Part shown: one piece after another, positions 5,710 through 12,701 of the stretch
How the letters are laid out: each line of letters opens with the position of its first letter
Numbering within the stretch: the first letter of the stretch is position 1
DNA from: Azoarcus sp.
GTDB lineage: Bacteria; Pseudomonadota; Gammaproteobacteria; Burkholderiales; Rhodocyclaceae
Length of the DNA stretch: 12,701 bases
Assembly (NCBI GenBank): GCA_031258035.1
Contig: JAIRNL010000252.1
Span: 1 to 12,701 of the forward strand
Direction: 5' to 3'
The notes under the pieces: model-generated
The model's input: the letters and a program-made list of their open reading frames with translations, nothing else
The model's database searches: none
What the model was told of the DNA's origin: nothing
Made by a program: the position numbers and the translations under genes

Positions 5710-7422
5710 ATGTCAACCATCAGTCCCGCCATCCAGACCGGCAACGAGAGCTTTGCCGCCCTTTTTGAAGAAAGCCTCTCCCTCCAGGAAATGCGCGCCG
5801 GTGAAGTCATCACCGCCGAAGTCGTGCGCATCGACCAGAATTTCGTCGTCGTCAATGCCGGCCTCAAGTCCGAGAGCTATGTCCCGATCGACGAGTTCCG
5901 CAACGACCGCGGCGAGATCGAAGCCCAGGTCGGCGATTTCGTCCACGTCGCCATCGAGGCGCTCGAAGACGGTTACGGTGAAACGCGCCTGTCGCGCGAC
6001 AAGGCCAAGCGCATCTCGGCCTGGAACGATCTCGAAAAGGCGCTCAACGACGGCTTGCTGGTAAAGGGCGTCATCACCACCCGCGTCAAGGGCGGCCTGA
6101 CGGTGATGACCAACAGCATCCGCGCCTTCCTGCCGGGTTCGCTGGTCGACATGCGCCCGGTCAAGGACACCACGCCGTATGAAGGCAAGGAGTTCGAGTT
6201 CAAGGTCATCAAGCTCGACCGCAAGCGCAACAACGTCGTGGTGTCGCGCCGCGCCGTGCTCGAAGAATCCATGGGCGAGGAGCGCGACAAGCTGCTCTCC
6301 ACCCTCAAGGAAGGCACGGTGGTCAAGGGCGTGGTCAAGAACATCACCGACTACGGCGCCTTCGTCGATCTCGGCGGCATCGACGGCCTGCTGCACATCA
6401 CCGACCTGGCCTGGCGTCGCGTGCGCCATCCCTCGGAAGTGCTCAACGTCGGCGACGAGATCGAAGCCAAGGTGCTCAAGTTCGACCAGGAAAAGAACCG
6501 CGTCTCGCTCGGCCTCAAGCAGCTCGGCGAAGATCCGTGGGTGGGCATCGCCCGCCGCTATCCGCAGGGCACGCGCCTGTTCGGCAAGGTGACGAACATC
6601 ACCGACTACGGCGCTTTCGTTGAAGTGGAGCAGGGCATCGAAGGGCTGGTGCACGTCTCCGAAATGGACTGGACCAACAAGAACATCCATCCCACCAAGG
6701 TCGTGCAACTCGGCGACGAGGTCGAAGTGATGATCCTCGAAATCGACGAGGATCGCCGCCGCATCTCGCTCGGCATGAAGCAGTGCGCTTCCAACCCGTG
6801 GGACGATTTCGCCATCAATCACAAGAAGGGCGACAAGGTGCGCGGCCAGATCAAGTCGATCACCGACTTTGGCGTCTTCATCGGCCTGGAAGGCGGCATC
6901 GACGGTCTGGTGCACCTCTCCGACCTGTCGTGGAGCGAGTCCGGCGAGGAGGCCGTGCGCCGCTTCAAGAAGAACGACGAAGTCGAAGCCGTGGTGCTGG
7001 GCATCGATGTCGAGCGCGAGCGCATCTCGCTGGGCGTCAAGCAGCTCGAAGGCGATCCCTTCACCAATTTCATCGCCACCCACGAGAAGAACAGCGTGGT
7101 GCGCGGCACGGTGAAATCGGTCGAGGCGCGCGGCGCGGTCGTCGCGCTGGCTGACGATGTCGAAGGCTACCTGCGCGCTTCCGAAGCCGCCGCGCAACGG
7201 GTCGAGGATCTGACCACGCTGCTCAAGGAAGGCGACGAGATCGAGGCGGTCGTCATCAACGTCGATCGCAAGACCCGTTCGATCAGCCTGTCGGTGCGCG
7301 CCAGGGATCAGGTCGAACAGAACGAGGTCATGAACAAGCTCGCTTCCGAGAGCGCCGCTTCCTCCGGGACGACCAACCTCGGCGCGCTGCTCAAGGCCAA
7401 ATTGAACGAACAGAAACAGTAG
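5710..7422 (+). CDS. rpsA: 30S ribosomal protein S1
   Basis: 570 residues, the usual length for the six-domain proteobacterial S1. S1 brings mRNA to the 30S subunit and melts structured leaders. The N-terminus (SFAALFEESLSLQEMRAGEVITAEVVRID) is the ribosome-binding first domain. OB-fold S1 repeats then follow. Domains 3-6 begin near residues 198, 287, 373 and 460, the first three carrying KNITDYGAF, TNITDYGAF and KSITDFGVF, with GLxHxSD/TD-type ends; the sixth is divergent (KSVEARGAVV). Start 5710 is chosen over the in-frame ATG at 5671 because family N-termini begin MST... and the upstream extension (MPPSRRFRTTSTF) is unlike the family. No strong Shine-Dalgarno precedes 5710, which fits S1 autoregulating its own translation. 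ihfB follows after 12 bases, the conserved rpsA-ihfB pairing. Codon use is strongly biased, as expected for a highly expressed gene. Confidence 0.96.
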   Translation: MSTISPAIQTGNESFAALFEESLSLQEMRAGEVITAEVVRIDQNFVVVNAGLKSESYVPIDEFRNDRGEIEAQVGDFVHVAIEALEDGYGETRLSRDKAKRISAWNDLEKALNDGLLVKGVITTRVKGGLTVMTNSIRAFLPGSLVDMRPVKDTTPYEGKEFEFKVIKLDRKRNNVVVSRRAVLEESMGEERDKLLSTLKEGTVVKGVVKNITDYGAFVDLGGIDGLLHITDLAWRRVRHPSEVLNVGDEIEAKVLKFDQEKNRVSLGLKQLGEDPWVGIARRYPQGTRLFGKVTNITDYGAFVEVEQGIEGLVHVSEMDWTNKNIHPTKVVQLGDEVEVMILEIDEDRRRISLGMKQCASNPWDDFAINHKKGDKVRGQIKSITDFGVFIGLEGGIDGLVHLSDLSWSESGEEAVRRFKKNDEVEAVVLGIDVERERISLGVKQLEGDPFTNFIATHEKNSVVRGTVKSVEARGAVVALADDVEGYLRASEAAAQRVEDLTTLLKEGDEIEAVVINVDRKTRSISLSVRARDQVEQNEVMNKLASESAASSGTTNLGALLKAKLNEQKQ

Positions 7423-7434
7423 ACGGCCGCTTCC

Positions 7435-7722
7435 ATGACCAGATCGGAGTTGGTGGCTCAGCTTGCCGCGCGCTTTCCCCAGCTGGTGGTGAAAGACGCC
7501 GATTTCGCGGTCAAGGCGATCCTCGATGCGATGACCCATGCCCTCGCGGGCGGGCATCGCATCGAGATCCGTGGTTTCGGCAGCTTTTCTCTCAATTACC
7601 GACCGTCGCGCGTCAGCCGCAATCCCCGATCCGGCGACAGGGTGCATGTGCCCGAAAAGTACGTCCCCCATTTCAAGGCCGGCAAGGAATTGCGGGAACG
7701 CGTCGACATCGGCGGCGCGTAA
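7435..7722 (+). CDS. ihfB: Integration host factor subunit beta
   Basis: 95 residues, matching IHF-beta (E. coli 94). It begins MTRSELVAQLAARF, has the dimer-core IEIRGFGSF, and carries the beta-arm SRNPRSG with Pro64 in the position that intercalates into the minor groove to bend DNA about 160 degrees. The C-terminus VPHFKAGKELRERV is typical. Partnered with IHF-alpha (not in the window), it acts as a nucleoid architect for recombination, replication and sigma54 promoters. It lies 12 bases after rpsA with no obvious ribosome site of its own and is followed by a strong terminator, so rpsA-ihfB form a unit. HU was considered, but the rpsA neighbour and the NYRPSRVSRNP arm favour IHF-beta. Confidence 0.93.
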   Translation: MTRSELVAQLAARFPQLVVKDADFAVKAILDAMTHALAGGHRIEIRGFGSFSLNYRPSRVSRNPRSGDRVHVPEKYVPHFKAGKELRERVDIGGA

Positions 7723-7729
7723 GCGTGCG

Positions 7730-7759
7730 CGGACATCGGCGGCGGTATGCGATTACAAT
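7730..7759 (+). promoter_or_regulatory. Promoter candidate upstream of the lapA operon
   Basis: CGGACA (7730-7735), an 18-base spacer and TACAAT (7754-7759). The expected transcription start (about 7766) coincides with the terminator stem of the upstream unit, so if real the lapA transcript would begin inside that hairpin. No better promoter is visible between 7722 and lapA. Confidence 0.3.
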
Positions 7760-7764
7760 CGGCG

Positions 7765-7789
7765 GGCAGCCTTGGCTGCCTTCTTTTTT
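7765..7789 (+). terminator. Rho-independent terminator after ihfB
   Basis: GGCAGC (7765-7770), loop CTTG, GCTGCC (7775-7780), then TTCTTTTTT (7781-7789). A perfect six-pair GC stem with a T-rich tail, 43 bases after the ihfB stop. It closes the rpsA-ihfB unit. Confidence 0.85.
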
Positions 7790-7816
7790 GCCCCGCGCTC
7801 GGAGATAATGCCGCCC

Positions 7817-8104
7817 ATGCGTGCGCTCATCTGGTTCGTCCGCCTCGTCCTGTTCCTCTTCCTGTTCGGTTTCGCGGTCAAGAACGGCCACGTCGCCGAC
7901 CTGTATTTCTTCTTCGGCGGGCAATGGCATTTGCCGCTGGTATTCATCATCCTGGTGGCTTTCGGCATCGGCGCCCTGCTCGGGGTGACGGCCACGATTA
8001 CCTCGCTGCTGCGGCAGCGGCGCGAAATCTCCCGGCTGCGCAGGCAACTCGACCGCGCCGAGCAGGCGGCGGGCGAGGGCGCGCAGCCGCCCGGGCCGCT
8101 CTGA
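7817..8104 (+). CDS. lapA: LapA-family (DUF1049) inner-membrane protein, LPS assembly protein A
   Basis: 95 residues. It has two hydrophobic segments (about 3-22, starting MRALIWFVRLVLFLFLFGFA, and about 38-62) joined by a short loop containing KNGHVADLYFFFG, then a basic coiled-coil tail (about 65-85, RQRREISRLRRQLDRAEQ) on the cytoplasmic side. This is the LapA/YciS layout. LapA works with LapB in the control of lipopolysaccharide synthesis and assembly at the inner membrane. Its place 6 bases before lapB supports the call. An alternative start at ATG 7808 adds three residues (MPP). It has GGAG only 3 bases upstream, whereas 7817 gives the typical family start but a 12-base gap from the same GGAG, so the exact start is open. 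Confidence 0.85.
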   Translation: MRALIWFVRLVLFLFLFGFAVKNGHVADLYFFFGGQWHLPLVFIILVAFGIGALLGVTATITSLLRQRREISRLRRQLDRAEQAAGEGAQPPGPL

Positions 8105-8110
8105 TCCGGC

Positions 8111-9286
8111 ATGGACATCGAACTGTGGTGGTTGCTGGCTTTGCCGCTTTTCTTCGCCCTCGGGTGGCTGGCGGCGCGCATCGACATCCGGCAGGTCGTG
8201 CATGAATCGCGCGCCTTGCCCCGCTCCTATCTGAGCGGGCTCAACTTTCTGCTCAACGAGCAGCCGGACAAGGCGATCGACTCTTTCATCGAAGCGGTGC
8301 GCATCGACCCGCAGACGGTGGAACTGCATTTCGCCCTCGGTTCGCTCTTCCGCCGCCGGGGCGAGACCGACCGCGCCATCCGCATCCACCAAGTGCTCGT
8401 CGACCGCGAAGACCTCACCGAAGAACAGCGTCTCCAGGCGCTCGGCGAACTGGGGCAGGATTTCCTCAAGGCCGGGCTGCTCGACCGCGCCGAGGCGGTG
8501 TTCCTGAAACTCAAGGATTCGCGCATCGACGATGTGGCCTCGCGCTACCTGCTCGAAATCTACCAGCAGGAAAAAGAATGGGAAAAGGCCATCGGGATCG
8601 CCGATACCCTTCCCGGCCACGAAAGCGTGCATTGGCGGCGCGAAGTCGCCAATTTCCATTGCGAACTGGCTCTGCGGGCGCTGGCTGATTCCCGCTTCGA
8701 CGACGTCGAAAAGCACGTGTCGACGGCCCTGTCGATCAACCGCAAATGCGTGCGCGCGAGCCTGATCCTGGGCGAGCTGCGCTTCGCCCAGTGCCGGAAC
8801 GAAGAGGCGCTGGAAGCCTGGAAGCGGATCGAGGGGCAAGACCCCGTCTACCTGTCGCTCGTCGCGCAGAAAATCCTGGACGCCTATGGTCGCCTTGGGC
8901 GCATCGAGCAGGGGCATCTGCTGCTGCGCGCCTGGCTCGAACATCATCCCTCGCTCGACCTGCTCGACGAGCTTTTCCACTGGGAAATCGAAAAAGTCGG
9001 CGCCCAGGCGGCTTACGAACTGGTGCGCGAAGAACTGCGCCGCAATCCAACCCTGCTCGGCCTGGACAAGCTGCTCGAAGCGGCCTTGCTGACCGCGCCC
9101 GCCGAACACCGCGGCGACATCGAATTGGTCAGGCAGTTGATCCACAACCACACGCGCCGGGTGGCGCGCTACCGGTGCGACGCCTGCGGCTTCAAGGCGC
9201 GGCAGTTCTACTGGCGCTGTCCGGCCTGCGGCGGCTGGGAAACCTACCCGCCGCGGCGCACCGAAGAATTCGATCTCACACCATGA
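8111..9286 (+). CDS. lapB: Lipopolysaccharide assembly protein B (LapB/YciM)
   Basis: 391 residues, the normal LapB length. One N-terminal membrane anchor (about 4-22) is followed by PRSYLSGLNFLLNEQPDKAIDSF, the conserved start of the TPR array that fills about 35-330. The C-terminus is a rubredoxin-like zinc/iron knuckle: CDAC (Cys356, Cys359) and CPAC (Cys370, Cys373) followed by GGWETYPPRR. In enterobacteria, LapB is an essential adaptor that helps FtsH degrade LpxC, so lipid A synthesis matches phospholipid supply, and it also recruits LPS transport proteins. All four metal-binding cysteines are present. It lies directly after lapA and 18 bases before ugd, so an envelope-polysaccharide theme runs through these three genes. 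Confidence 0.95.
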   Translation: MDIELWWLLALPLFFALGWLAARIDIRQVVHESRALPRSYLSGLNFLLNEQPDKAIDSFIEAVRIDPQTVELHFALGSLFRRRGETDRAIRIHQVLVDREDLTEEQRLQALGELGQDFLKAGLLDRAEAVFLKLKDSRIDDVASRYLLEIYQQEKEWEKAIGIADTLPGHESVHWRREVANFHCELALRALADSRFDDVEKHVSTALSINRKCVRASLILGELRFAQCRNEEALEAWKRIEGQDPVYLSLVAQKILDAYGRLGRIEQGHLLLRAWLEHHPSLDLLDELFHWEIEKVGAQAAYELVREELRRNPTLLGLDKLLEAALLTAPAEHRGDIELVRQLIHNHTRRVARYRCDACGFKARQFYWRCPACGGWETYPPRRTEEFDLTP

Positions 9287-9304
9287 AATGGGGCGGGAAG
9301 GCGC

Positions 9305-10630
9305 ATGAAAATCACAATCGTGGGAACAGGCTATGTCGGACTCGTCAGCGGCGCATGCCTGGCTGATGTCGGCAACGACGTGCTCTGTCTCGATGTCGAT
9401 CCGGACAAGATCCGCATCCTGGAGAGCGGCGACATACCGATCCACGAACCCGGCCTGCTGGAGATCGTGCGCCGCAATGCCAGGGTGGGACGGCTGGCTT
9501 TCACCACCGACATCGAACGCGCCGTCCGCCACGGCACGGTGCAATTCATCGCCGTCGGCACGCCCCCGGACGAAGACGGCTCGGCCGACCTGCAATACGT
9601 CCTGGCCGCGGCGCGCAACATCGGGCGCTGCATGGACGACTACCGGGTCGTGGTCGATAAATCGACGGTGCCGGTCGGCACCGGCGACAAAGTGCGCGCG
9701 GCCATTGGCGAAGAACTGGCTGCGCGCGGCGCGGAAATCGACTACGCCGTGGTCTCCAACCCCGAATTCCTCAAAGAAGGCGCGGCGGTGGAAGACTTCA
9801 TGCGCCCGGATCGCATCATCGTCGGCGCCGGGGACGAGCGCGCCATCGCCCTGATGCGCGAAATCTACGCGCCCTTCCAGCGCAACCGCGGAAAGCTGCT
9901 CGTCATGGATCTCAAAAGCGCCGAACTCACCAAATACGCCGCCAACGCCATGCTCGCCACCCGCATCAGCTTCATGAACGAGCTGGCCAACCTCGCCGAA
10001 ACCCTGGGCGCGGACATCGAACTCGTGCGCCAGGGCATCGGTTCCGACCCGCGCATCGGCTGGCATTTCCTCTACGCCGGCTGCGGCTACGGCGGCTCGT
10101 GCTTTCCCAAGGACGTGAAGGCGCTGGCGCGCACCGGGCGCGAAGCGGGCCACGACCTGCGGGTACTGCGCGCGGTGGAAGAAGCCAACGACGCGCAGAA
10201 GCGCCGCCTCGTCGACAAGATCACCGCCCGTTTCGGCGAAAAACTCGATGGCCTGCGTTTCGCCCTCTGGGGGCTCGCCTTCAAACCCGACACCGACGAC
10301 ATGCGCGAAGCGCCGAGCCGCGTCATCATCGGAGAACTGCTCCGGCGCGGCGCCAGCATCACCGCTTACGACCCCGTGGCGATGACCGAAGCGCGCCGCA
10401 TTTTCGGCGACAGGCACCCGGGGCTGGCGTATGCCGTCAGGCCGATGGAAGCGGCGCTCGGCGCCGATGCCCTCATCATCGTCACCGAGTGGAAGGAATT
10501 CCGCAGTCCGGATTTCGACGTCATCCGCACCGCGCTCAGGCAACCGCTCATCTTCGACGGGCGCAACATGTACGACCCCGCGGCGATGCGGCGTTACGGC
10601 ATCGAATATCACGGCATGGGCCGACACTGA
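9305..10630 (+). CDS. ugd: UDP-glucose 6-dehydrogenase
   Basis: 441 residues. It oxidises UDP-glucose with two NAD+ to UDP-glucuronate, a precursor for exopolysaccharide, capsule or modified LPS sugars. The N-terminal Rossmann motif is GTGYVGLVSGACLADVG (residues 7-23). VDKSTVPVGTGD and NPEFLKEGAAVEDF(M)RPDR are present, and the catalytic thiol is in GCGYGGSCFPKD, with Cys266 as nucleophile. The C-terminal NAD-binding half contains WGLAFKPDTDDMREAPS. All family landmarks are present, so it should be active. A GGGCGGGAAGG region upstream gives a usable ribosome site, and ATG 9305 starts exactly at the beta-strand MKITIVG. GDP-mannose dehydrogenase is a related alternative but is less likely given the sequence style. 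Confidence 0.95.
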   Translation: MKITIVGTGYVGLVSGACLADVGNDVLCLDVDPDKIRILESGDIPIHEPGLLEIVRRNARVGRLAFTTDIERAVRHGTVQFIAVGTPPDEDGSADLQYVLAAARNIGRCMDDYRVVVDKSTVPVGTGDKVRAAIGEELAARGAEIDYAVVSNPEFLKEGAAVEDFMRPDRIIVGAGDERAIALMREIYAPFQRNRGKLLVMDLKSAELTKYAANAMLATRISFMNELANLAETLGADIELVRQGIGSDPRIGWHFLYAGCGYGGSCFPKDVKALARTGREAGHDLRVLRAVEEANDAQKRRLVDKITARFGEKLDGLRFALWGLAFKPDTDDMREAPSRVIIGELLRRGASITAYDPVAMTEARRIFGDRHPGLAYAVRPMEAALGADALIIVTEWKEFRSPDFDVIRTALRQPLIFDGRNMYDPAAMRRYGIEYHGMGRH

Positions 10631-10641
10631 CAGGAGTGAAG

Positions 10642-11532
10642 ATGGCGTTCAGGACGCTCGAAGACTACGTCGGACAAACCCCGCTGGTGCGGCTCAAGCG
10701 CATCGACGCCGGGCGGGGCAATGTCATCCTCGCCAAGCTCGAAGGCAACAACCCCGCCGGATCGGTCAAGGATCGGCCCGCGCTCTCGATGATCATGCGG
10801 GCCGAGGCGCGCGGGCAGATCAAGGCCGGCGACTGCCTGATCGAAGCCACCAGCGGCAACACCGGCATCGCGCTGGCGATGGCGGCGGCCATCCGCGGCT
10901 ACCGCATGATCCTGGTGATGCCCGAAAACCAGAGCGTCGAACGCCGCCAGAGCATGCGCGCCTTCGGCGCCGAGCTTGTCCTCACCCCCCGTGACGGCGG
11001 CATGGAAATGGCGCGCGACGTCGCCGAGAAAATGCGCGACGAAGGGCGCGGCATCATCCTCGACCAGTTCGCCAACCCCGACAACCCGCAAGCGCACTAC
11101 GAAGGCACCGGCCCCGAAATCTGGGAACAGACCGGGGGACTTGTCACGCACTTCGTCAGTTCGATGGGCACCACCGGCACCCTGATGGGCGTTTCGCGCT
11201 ATCTCAAGGAACAGAATCCGGCGGTACGGATCATCGGCTGCCAGCCGGAAGAAGGCTCGCAAATACCCGGCATCCGCAAATGGCAGCCGGAATACCTGCC
11301 GCGCATCTACGACGGCGCCCGCGTCGACCAGCTCGAATACGTGACCCAGGCCGACGCCGAAGAAATGACCCGCCGCCTGGCGCGCGAAGAAGGCATCTTC
11401 GCCGGCATCTCCTCGGGCGGCGCCATGCACGTCGCGCTGCGGCTCGCCGCCGGGCTGGAAAACGCCGTGATCGTCGGCATCGTCTGCGACCGTGGTGACC
11501 GCTATCTTTCCACTGGCGTCTTTCCGGCATGA
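10642..11532 (+). CDS. cysM: Cysteine synthase B (O-acetylserine sulfhydrylase B)
   Basis: 296 residues, CysM-sized. A fold type II PLP enzyme that makes cysteine from O-acetylserine and sulfide, and in CysM also uses thiosulfate to give S-sulfocysteine. The PLP lysine is Lys43 in NNPAGSVKDRPA; TSGNTG (70-75) is the substrate-binding loop, SSMGTTGTLMG the phosphate-binding loop, and GISSGGA (255-261) follows. VEYVTQ-like and R-x-EGIFAGISSGG patterns, an NNPAGSVKDR loop and the shorter length favour CysM over CysK. It starts 11 bases after ugd with a good CAGGAGTGAAG ribosome site, and ends 7 bases before the exonuclease start, so it is in the same transcription unit. Confidence 0.93.
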   Translation: MAFRTLEDYVGQTPLVRLKRIDAGRGNVILAKLEGNNPAGSVKDRPALSMIMRAEARGQIKAGDCLIEATSGNTGIALAMAAAIRGYRMILVMPENQSVERRQSMRAFGAELVLTPRDGGMEMARDVAEKMRDEGRGIILDQFANPDNPQAHYEGTGPEIWEQTGGLVTHFVSSMGTTGTLMGVSRYLKEQNPAVRIIGCQPEEGSQIPGIRKWQPEYLPRIYDGARVDQLEYVTQADAEEMTRRLAREEGIFAGISSGGAMHVALRLAAGLENAVIVGIVCDRGDRYLSTGVFPA

Positions 11533-11539
11533 GGTGATG

Positions 11540-12343
11540 ATGGCCGCCGCACTCATCTTCGACATCGAAACCATCCCCGACATCGCCGGCCTGCGCCGTC
11601 TCCACGACCTGCCGGCGAGTCTTTCCGACGACGAAGTCGCCGAATTCGCCTTCCAGCAGCGCCGCGCCGCCACCGGCAACGATTTCCTGCCCCACTACCT
11701 GCAACGGGTGGTGACGATCTCCTGCGCCCTCCACAGCCCCGGCCAGTTCCGCGTTTTCTCGCTCTCCGAACCCGACAGCGGCGAAGGCGAAATCATCCAG
11801 CGGTTTTTCGACGGCATCGAAAAATACACCCCGCAACTCGTTTCCTGGAACGGCGGCGGGTTCGACTTACCCGTACTGCACTACCGTGGCCTTCTCCATG
11901 GCGTCGTCGCGCCGCGCTACTGGGATCTGGGCGACGGCGACTACGCCGACTCGCGCGAATTCAAGTGGAACAACTACATCAGCCGCTACCACGCCCGCCA
12001 CCTCGACCTGATGGACTTGCTCGCCCTCTACCAGCCGCGCGCCAACGCGCCGCTCGACGACCTCGCCAAGCTCATGGGCTATCCCGGCAAACTCGGCATG
12101 GACGGCTCCGCCGTCTGGGCGGCGTGGCAGGCGGGGCGCATAGCCGAGATCCGCGACTACTGCGAGACGGATGTCGTGAACACCGGCCTCGTCTACCTGC
12201 GCTTCCTGAAAATGCGCGGCGCGCTGGATCGGGCGGGATGGGCGCGCGAACTCGCCATGGTGCGCGACACGCTGGAGAAGATCGACGCGCCGCACTGGAA
12301 AGAATTCCTCGCGGCGTGGCCGGCGGAGCCGGTCGGCGACTGA
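11540..12343 (+). CDS. Predicted 3'-5' exonuclease, PolB-like DEDDy family
   Basis: 267 residues. ExoI motif FDIETIPD supplies Asp8 and Glu10; ExoII is SWNGGGFDLPVLHYR with Asp109; ExoIII is YCETDVVNTGLVYLRF with Tyr207 and Asp211, giving a complete DEDDy set for two-metal exonuclease chemistry. This is the stand-alone exonuclease family related to the proofreading domain of family B DNA polymerases (PF10108-type), found widely in proteobacteria; its cellular role is not settled. Start: GAGG (11531-11534) lies 5 bases before ATG 11540 and only 2 before ATG 11537, so 11540 is preferred, with 11537 possible. The upstream in-frame ATG at 11492 lies inside cysM and is rejected. It is the last gene of the lapA-ugd-cysM run. 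Confidence 0.88.
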   Translation: MAAALIFDIETIPDIAGLRRLHDLPASLSDDEVAEFAFQQRRAATGNDFLPHYLQRVVTISCALHSPGQFRVFSLSEPDSGEGEIIQRFFDGIEKYTPQLVSWNGGGFDLPVLHYRGLLHGVVAPRYWDLGDGDYADSREFKWNNYISRYHARHLDLMDLLALYQPRANAPLDDLAKLMGYPGKLGMDGSAVWAAWQAGRIAEIRDYCETDVVNTGLVYLRFLKMRGALDRAGWARELAMVRDTLEKIDAPHWKEFLAAWPAEPVGD

Positions 12344-12599
12344 CATTCCGCCCAGGCGCACAACCGCCATTTGCCTGCACCGAACGGCGCAACCCATTCC
12401 AACCCGACACTTTTCCCGCAGGCAGGCAAGGCCATCGCGCGGGCGCGGGCCGATCGCGGAGCGTCAAAAGCGGGCGATCCGGCAGGCCGGGCCGTCGCGG
12501 GAGCGTTTTTATTGCTCATACCTCGCGTAAATAGACTACAATCCCTCCGCCTTACCCCCCGCACATACCTTTTCATCCAATTAGTAAAGGAAGCATTGC
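12344..12599. other. Intergenic region between the exonuclease and hcp genes
   Basis: 256 bases with no convincing gene on either strand. It holds a GATCGC (12452-12457) / GCGATC (12474-12479) inverted repeat and a GC-rich hairpin region up to 12503 followed by five T (12506-12510), a possible but imperfect terminator. Beyond 12510 the composition turns AT-richer and contains the hcp promoter candidate. Confidence 0.5.
12512..12542 (+). promoter_or_regulatory. Promoter candidate for hcp
   Basis: TACAAT at 12537-12542 with TTGCTC at 12512-12517, a long 19-base spacer. Transcription would start near 12549, about 50 bases before the ATG. It lies in the only AT-rich part of the gap. No sigma54 site (GG-N10-GC) is obvious. 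Confidence 0.4.
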
Positions 12600-12701
12600 A
12601 TGTCACACGAAATTTTCATCAAGATCGAAGGCATCGACGGAGAATCCAAGCAGGCCGCCCACAAGGGCTGGATCGACGTCATCAACTTCGGTTACAGCGT
12701 C
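12600..12701 (+). CDS. hcp: Type VI secretion system tube protein Hcp, N-terminal fragment
   Basis: 34 codons are visible before the window ends. MSHEIFIKIEGIDGESKQ followed by HKGWIDVINF is the characteristic start of Hcp: first beta strand, then the G-E-S-x and GWI(D/E)V strand of the ring-forming barrel. Hcp hexamers stack into the inner tube of the contractile type VI secretion needle and can carry effectors. Full-length Hcp is about 160-170 residues, so roughly 20% is seen. AAAGGAAG (12586-12593) is a good ribosome site 6 bases from the ATG. The upstream neighbour is not a T6SS gene, so this may be an orphan hcp, or the first gene of a cluster beyond the window; what follows cannot be seen. 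Confidence 0.85.
   Translation, partial: MSHEIFIKIEGIDGESKQAAHKGWIDVINFGYSV

Noticed and set aside
5713..7671. Long open frame on the minus strand opposite rpsA-ihfB
   Set aside because: It mirrors the biased codon use of rpsA; the translation is Asp/His/Leu-rich repeats with no family signature.
7673..10627. 984-codon open frame on the minus strand opposite lapA-lapB-ugd
   Set aside because: An antisense shadow in GC-rich DNA; it lies opposite three well-supported genes and lacks recognisable domains.
11492..11539. Upstream start for the exonuclease at ATG 11492
   Set aside because: It lies inside the cysM end, adds residues foreign to the family, and GAGG sits just before 11540.

Overview
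The window is a high-GC, densely packed stretch with every recognisable gene on the + strand. The run aroA-cmk fusion, rpsA, ihfB, lapA, lapB, ugd, cysM and a PolB-like 3'-5' exonuclease is a betaproteobacterial arrangement. I infer a Rhodocyclales-like betaproteobacterium, but the taxon is an inference from gene order and protein style, not a search result.

Left part (1-3211, accessory). The window opens in the last 48 residues of a sodium:neurotransmitter-symporter-type transporter. A 238-base gap follows, holding a good -10 box and a striking (GGGGCC)n hairpin/G-quadruplex leader. Next comes a two-gene surface-lipoprotein module: a lipoprotein with a 13-glycine tether and a TbpB/fHbp-like C-terminus, then its likely outer-membrane exporter Slam (TPR plus DUF560 barrel, type XI secretion). 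After Slam lies a promoter-like segment and a short, frameshifted 5' remnant of an AAA-ATPase-like (PF09820-type) gene.

Middle part (3212-7789, housekeeping). A MaoC-like hydratase overlaps the start of an AroA-Cmk fusion (EPSP synthase plus CMP kinase) by four bases. An intrinsic terminator follows. Then come rpsA (ribosomal protein S1, six S1 domains) and ihfB (IHF beta), closed by a second strong terminator. The EPSP synthase carries Ser where class I enzymes normally have Pro in the NAGTAxRP motif.

Right part (7790-12343). lapA and lapB (LPS assembly / LpxC control), ugd (UDP-glucose dehydrogenase), cysM (cysteine synthase B) and a DEDDy exonuclease lie 6-18 bases apart and read as one transcription unit. 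LapB and Ugd both bear on the cell envelope. After a 256-base gap with a promoter candidate, the window ends in the first 34 codons of an Hcp (type VI secretion tube) gene.

No tRNA, rRNA, CRISPR array or intact mobile element was seen. The most unusual part is the lipoprotein-Slam module. Its leader and its tether are both built from in-frame hexanucleotide repeats prone to slippage, and its ligand cannot be named from sequence.
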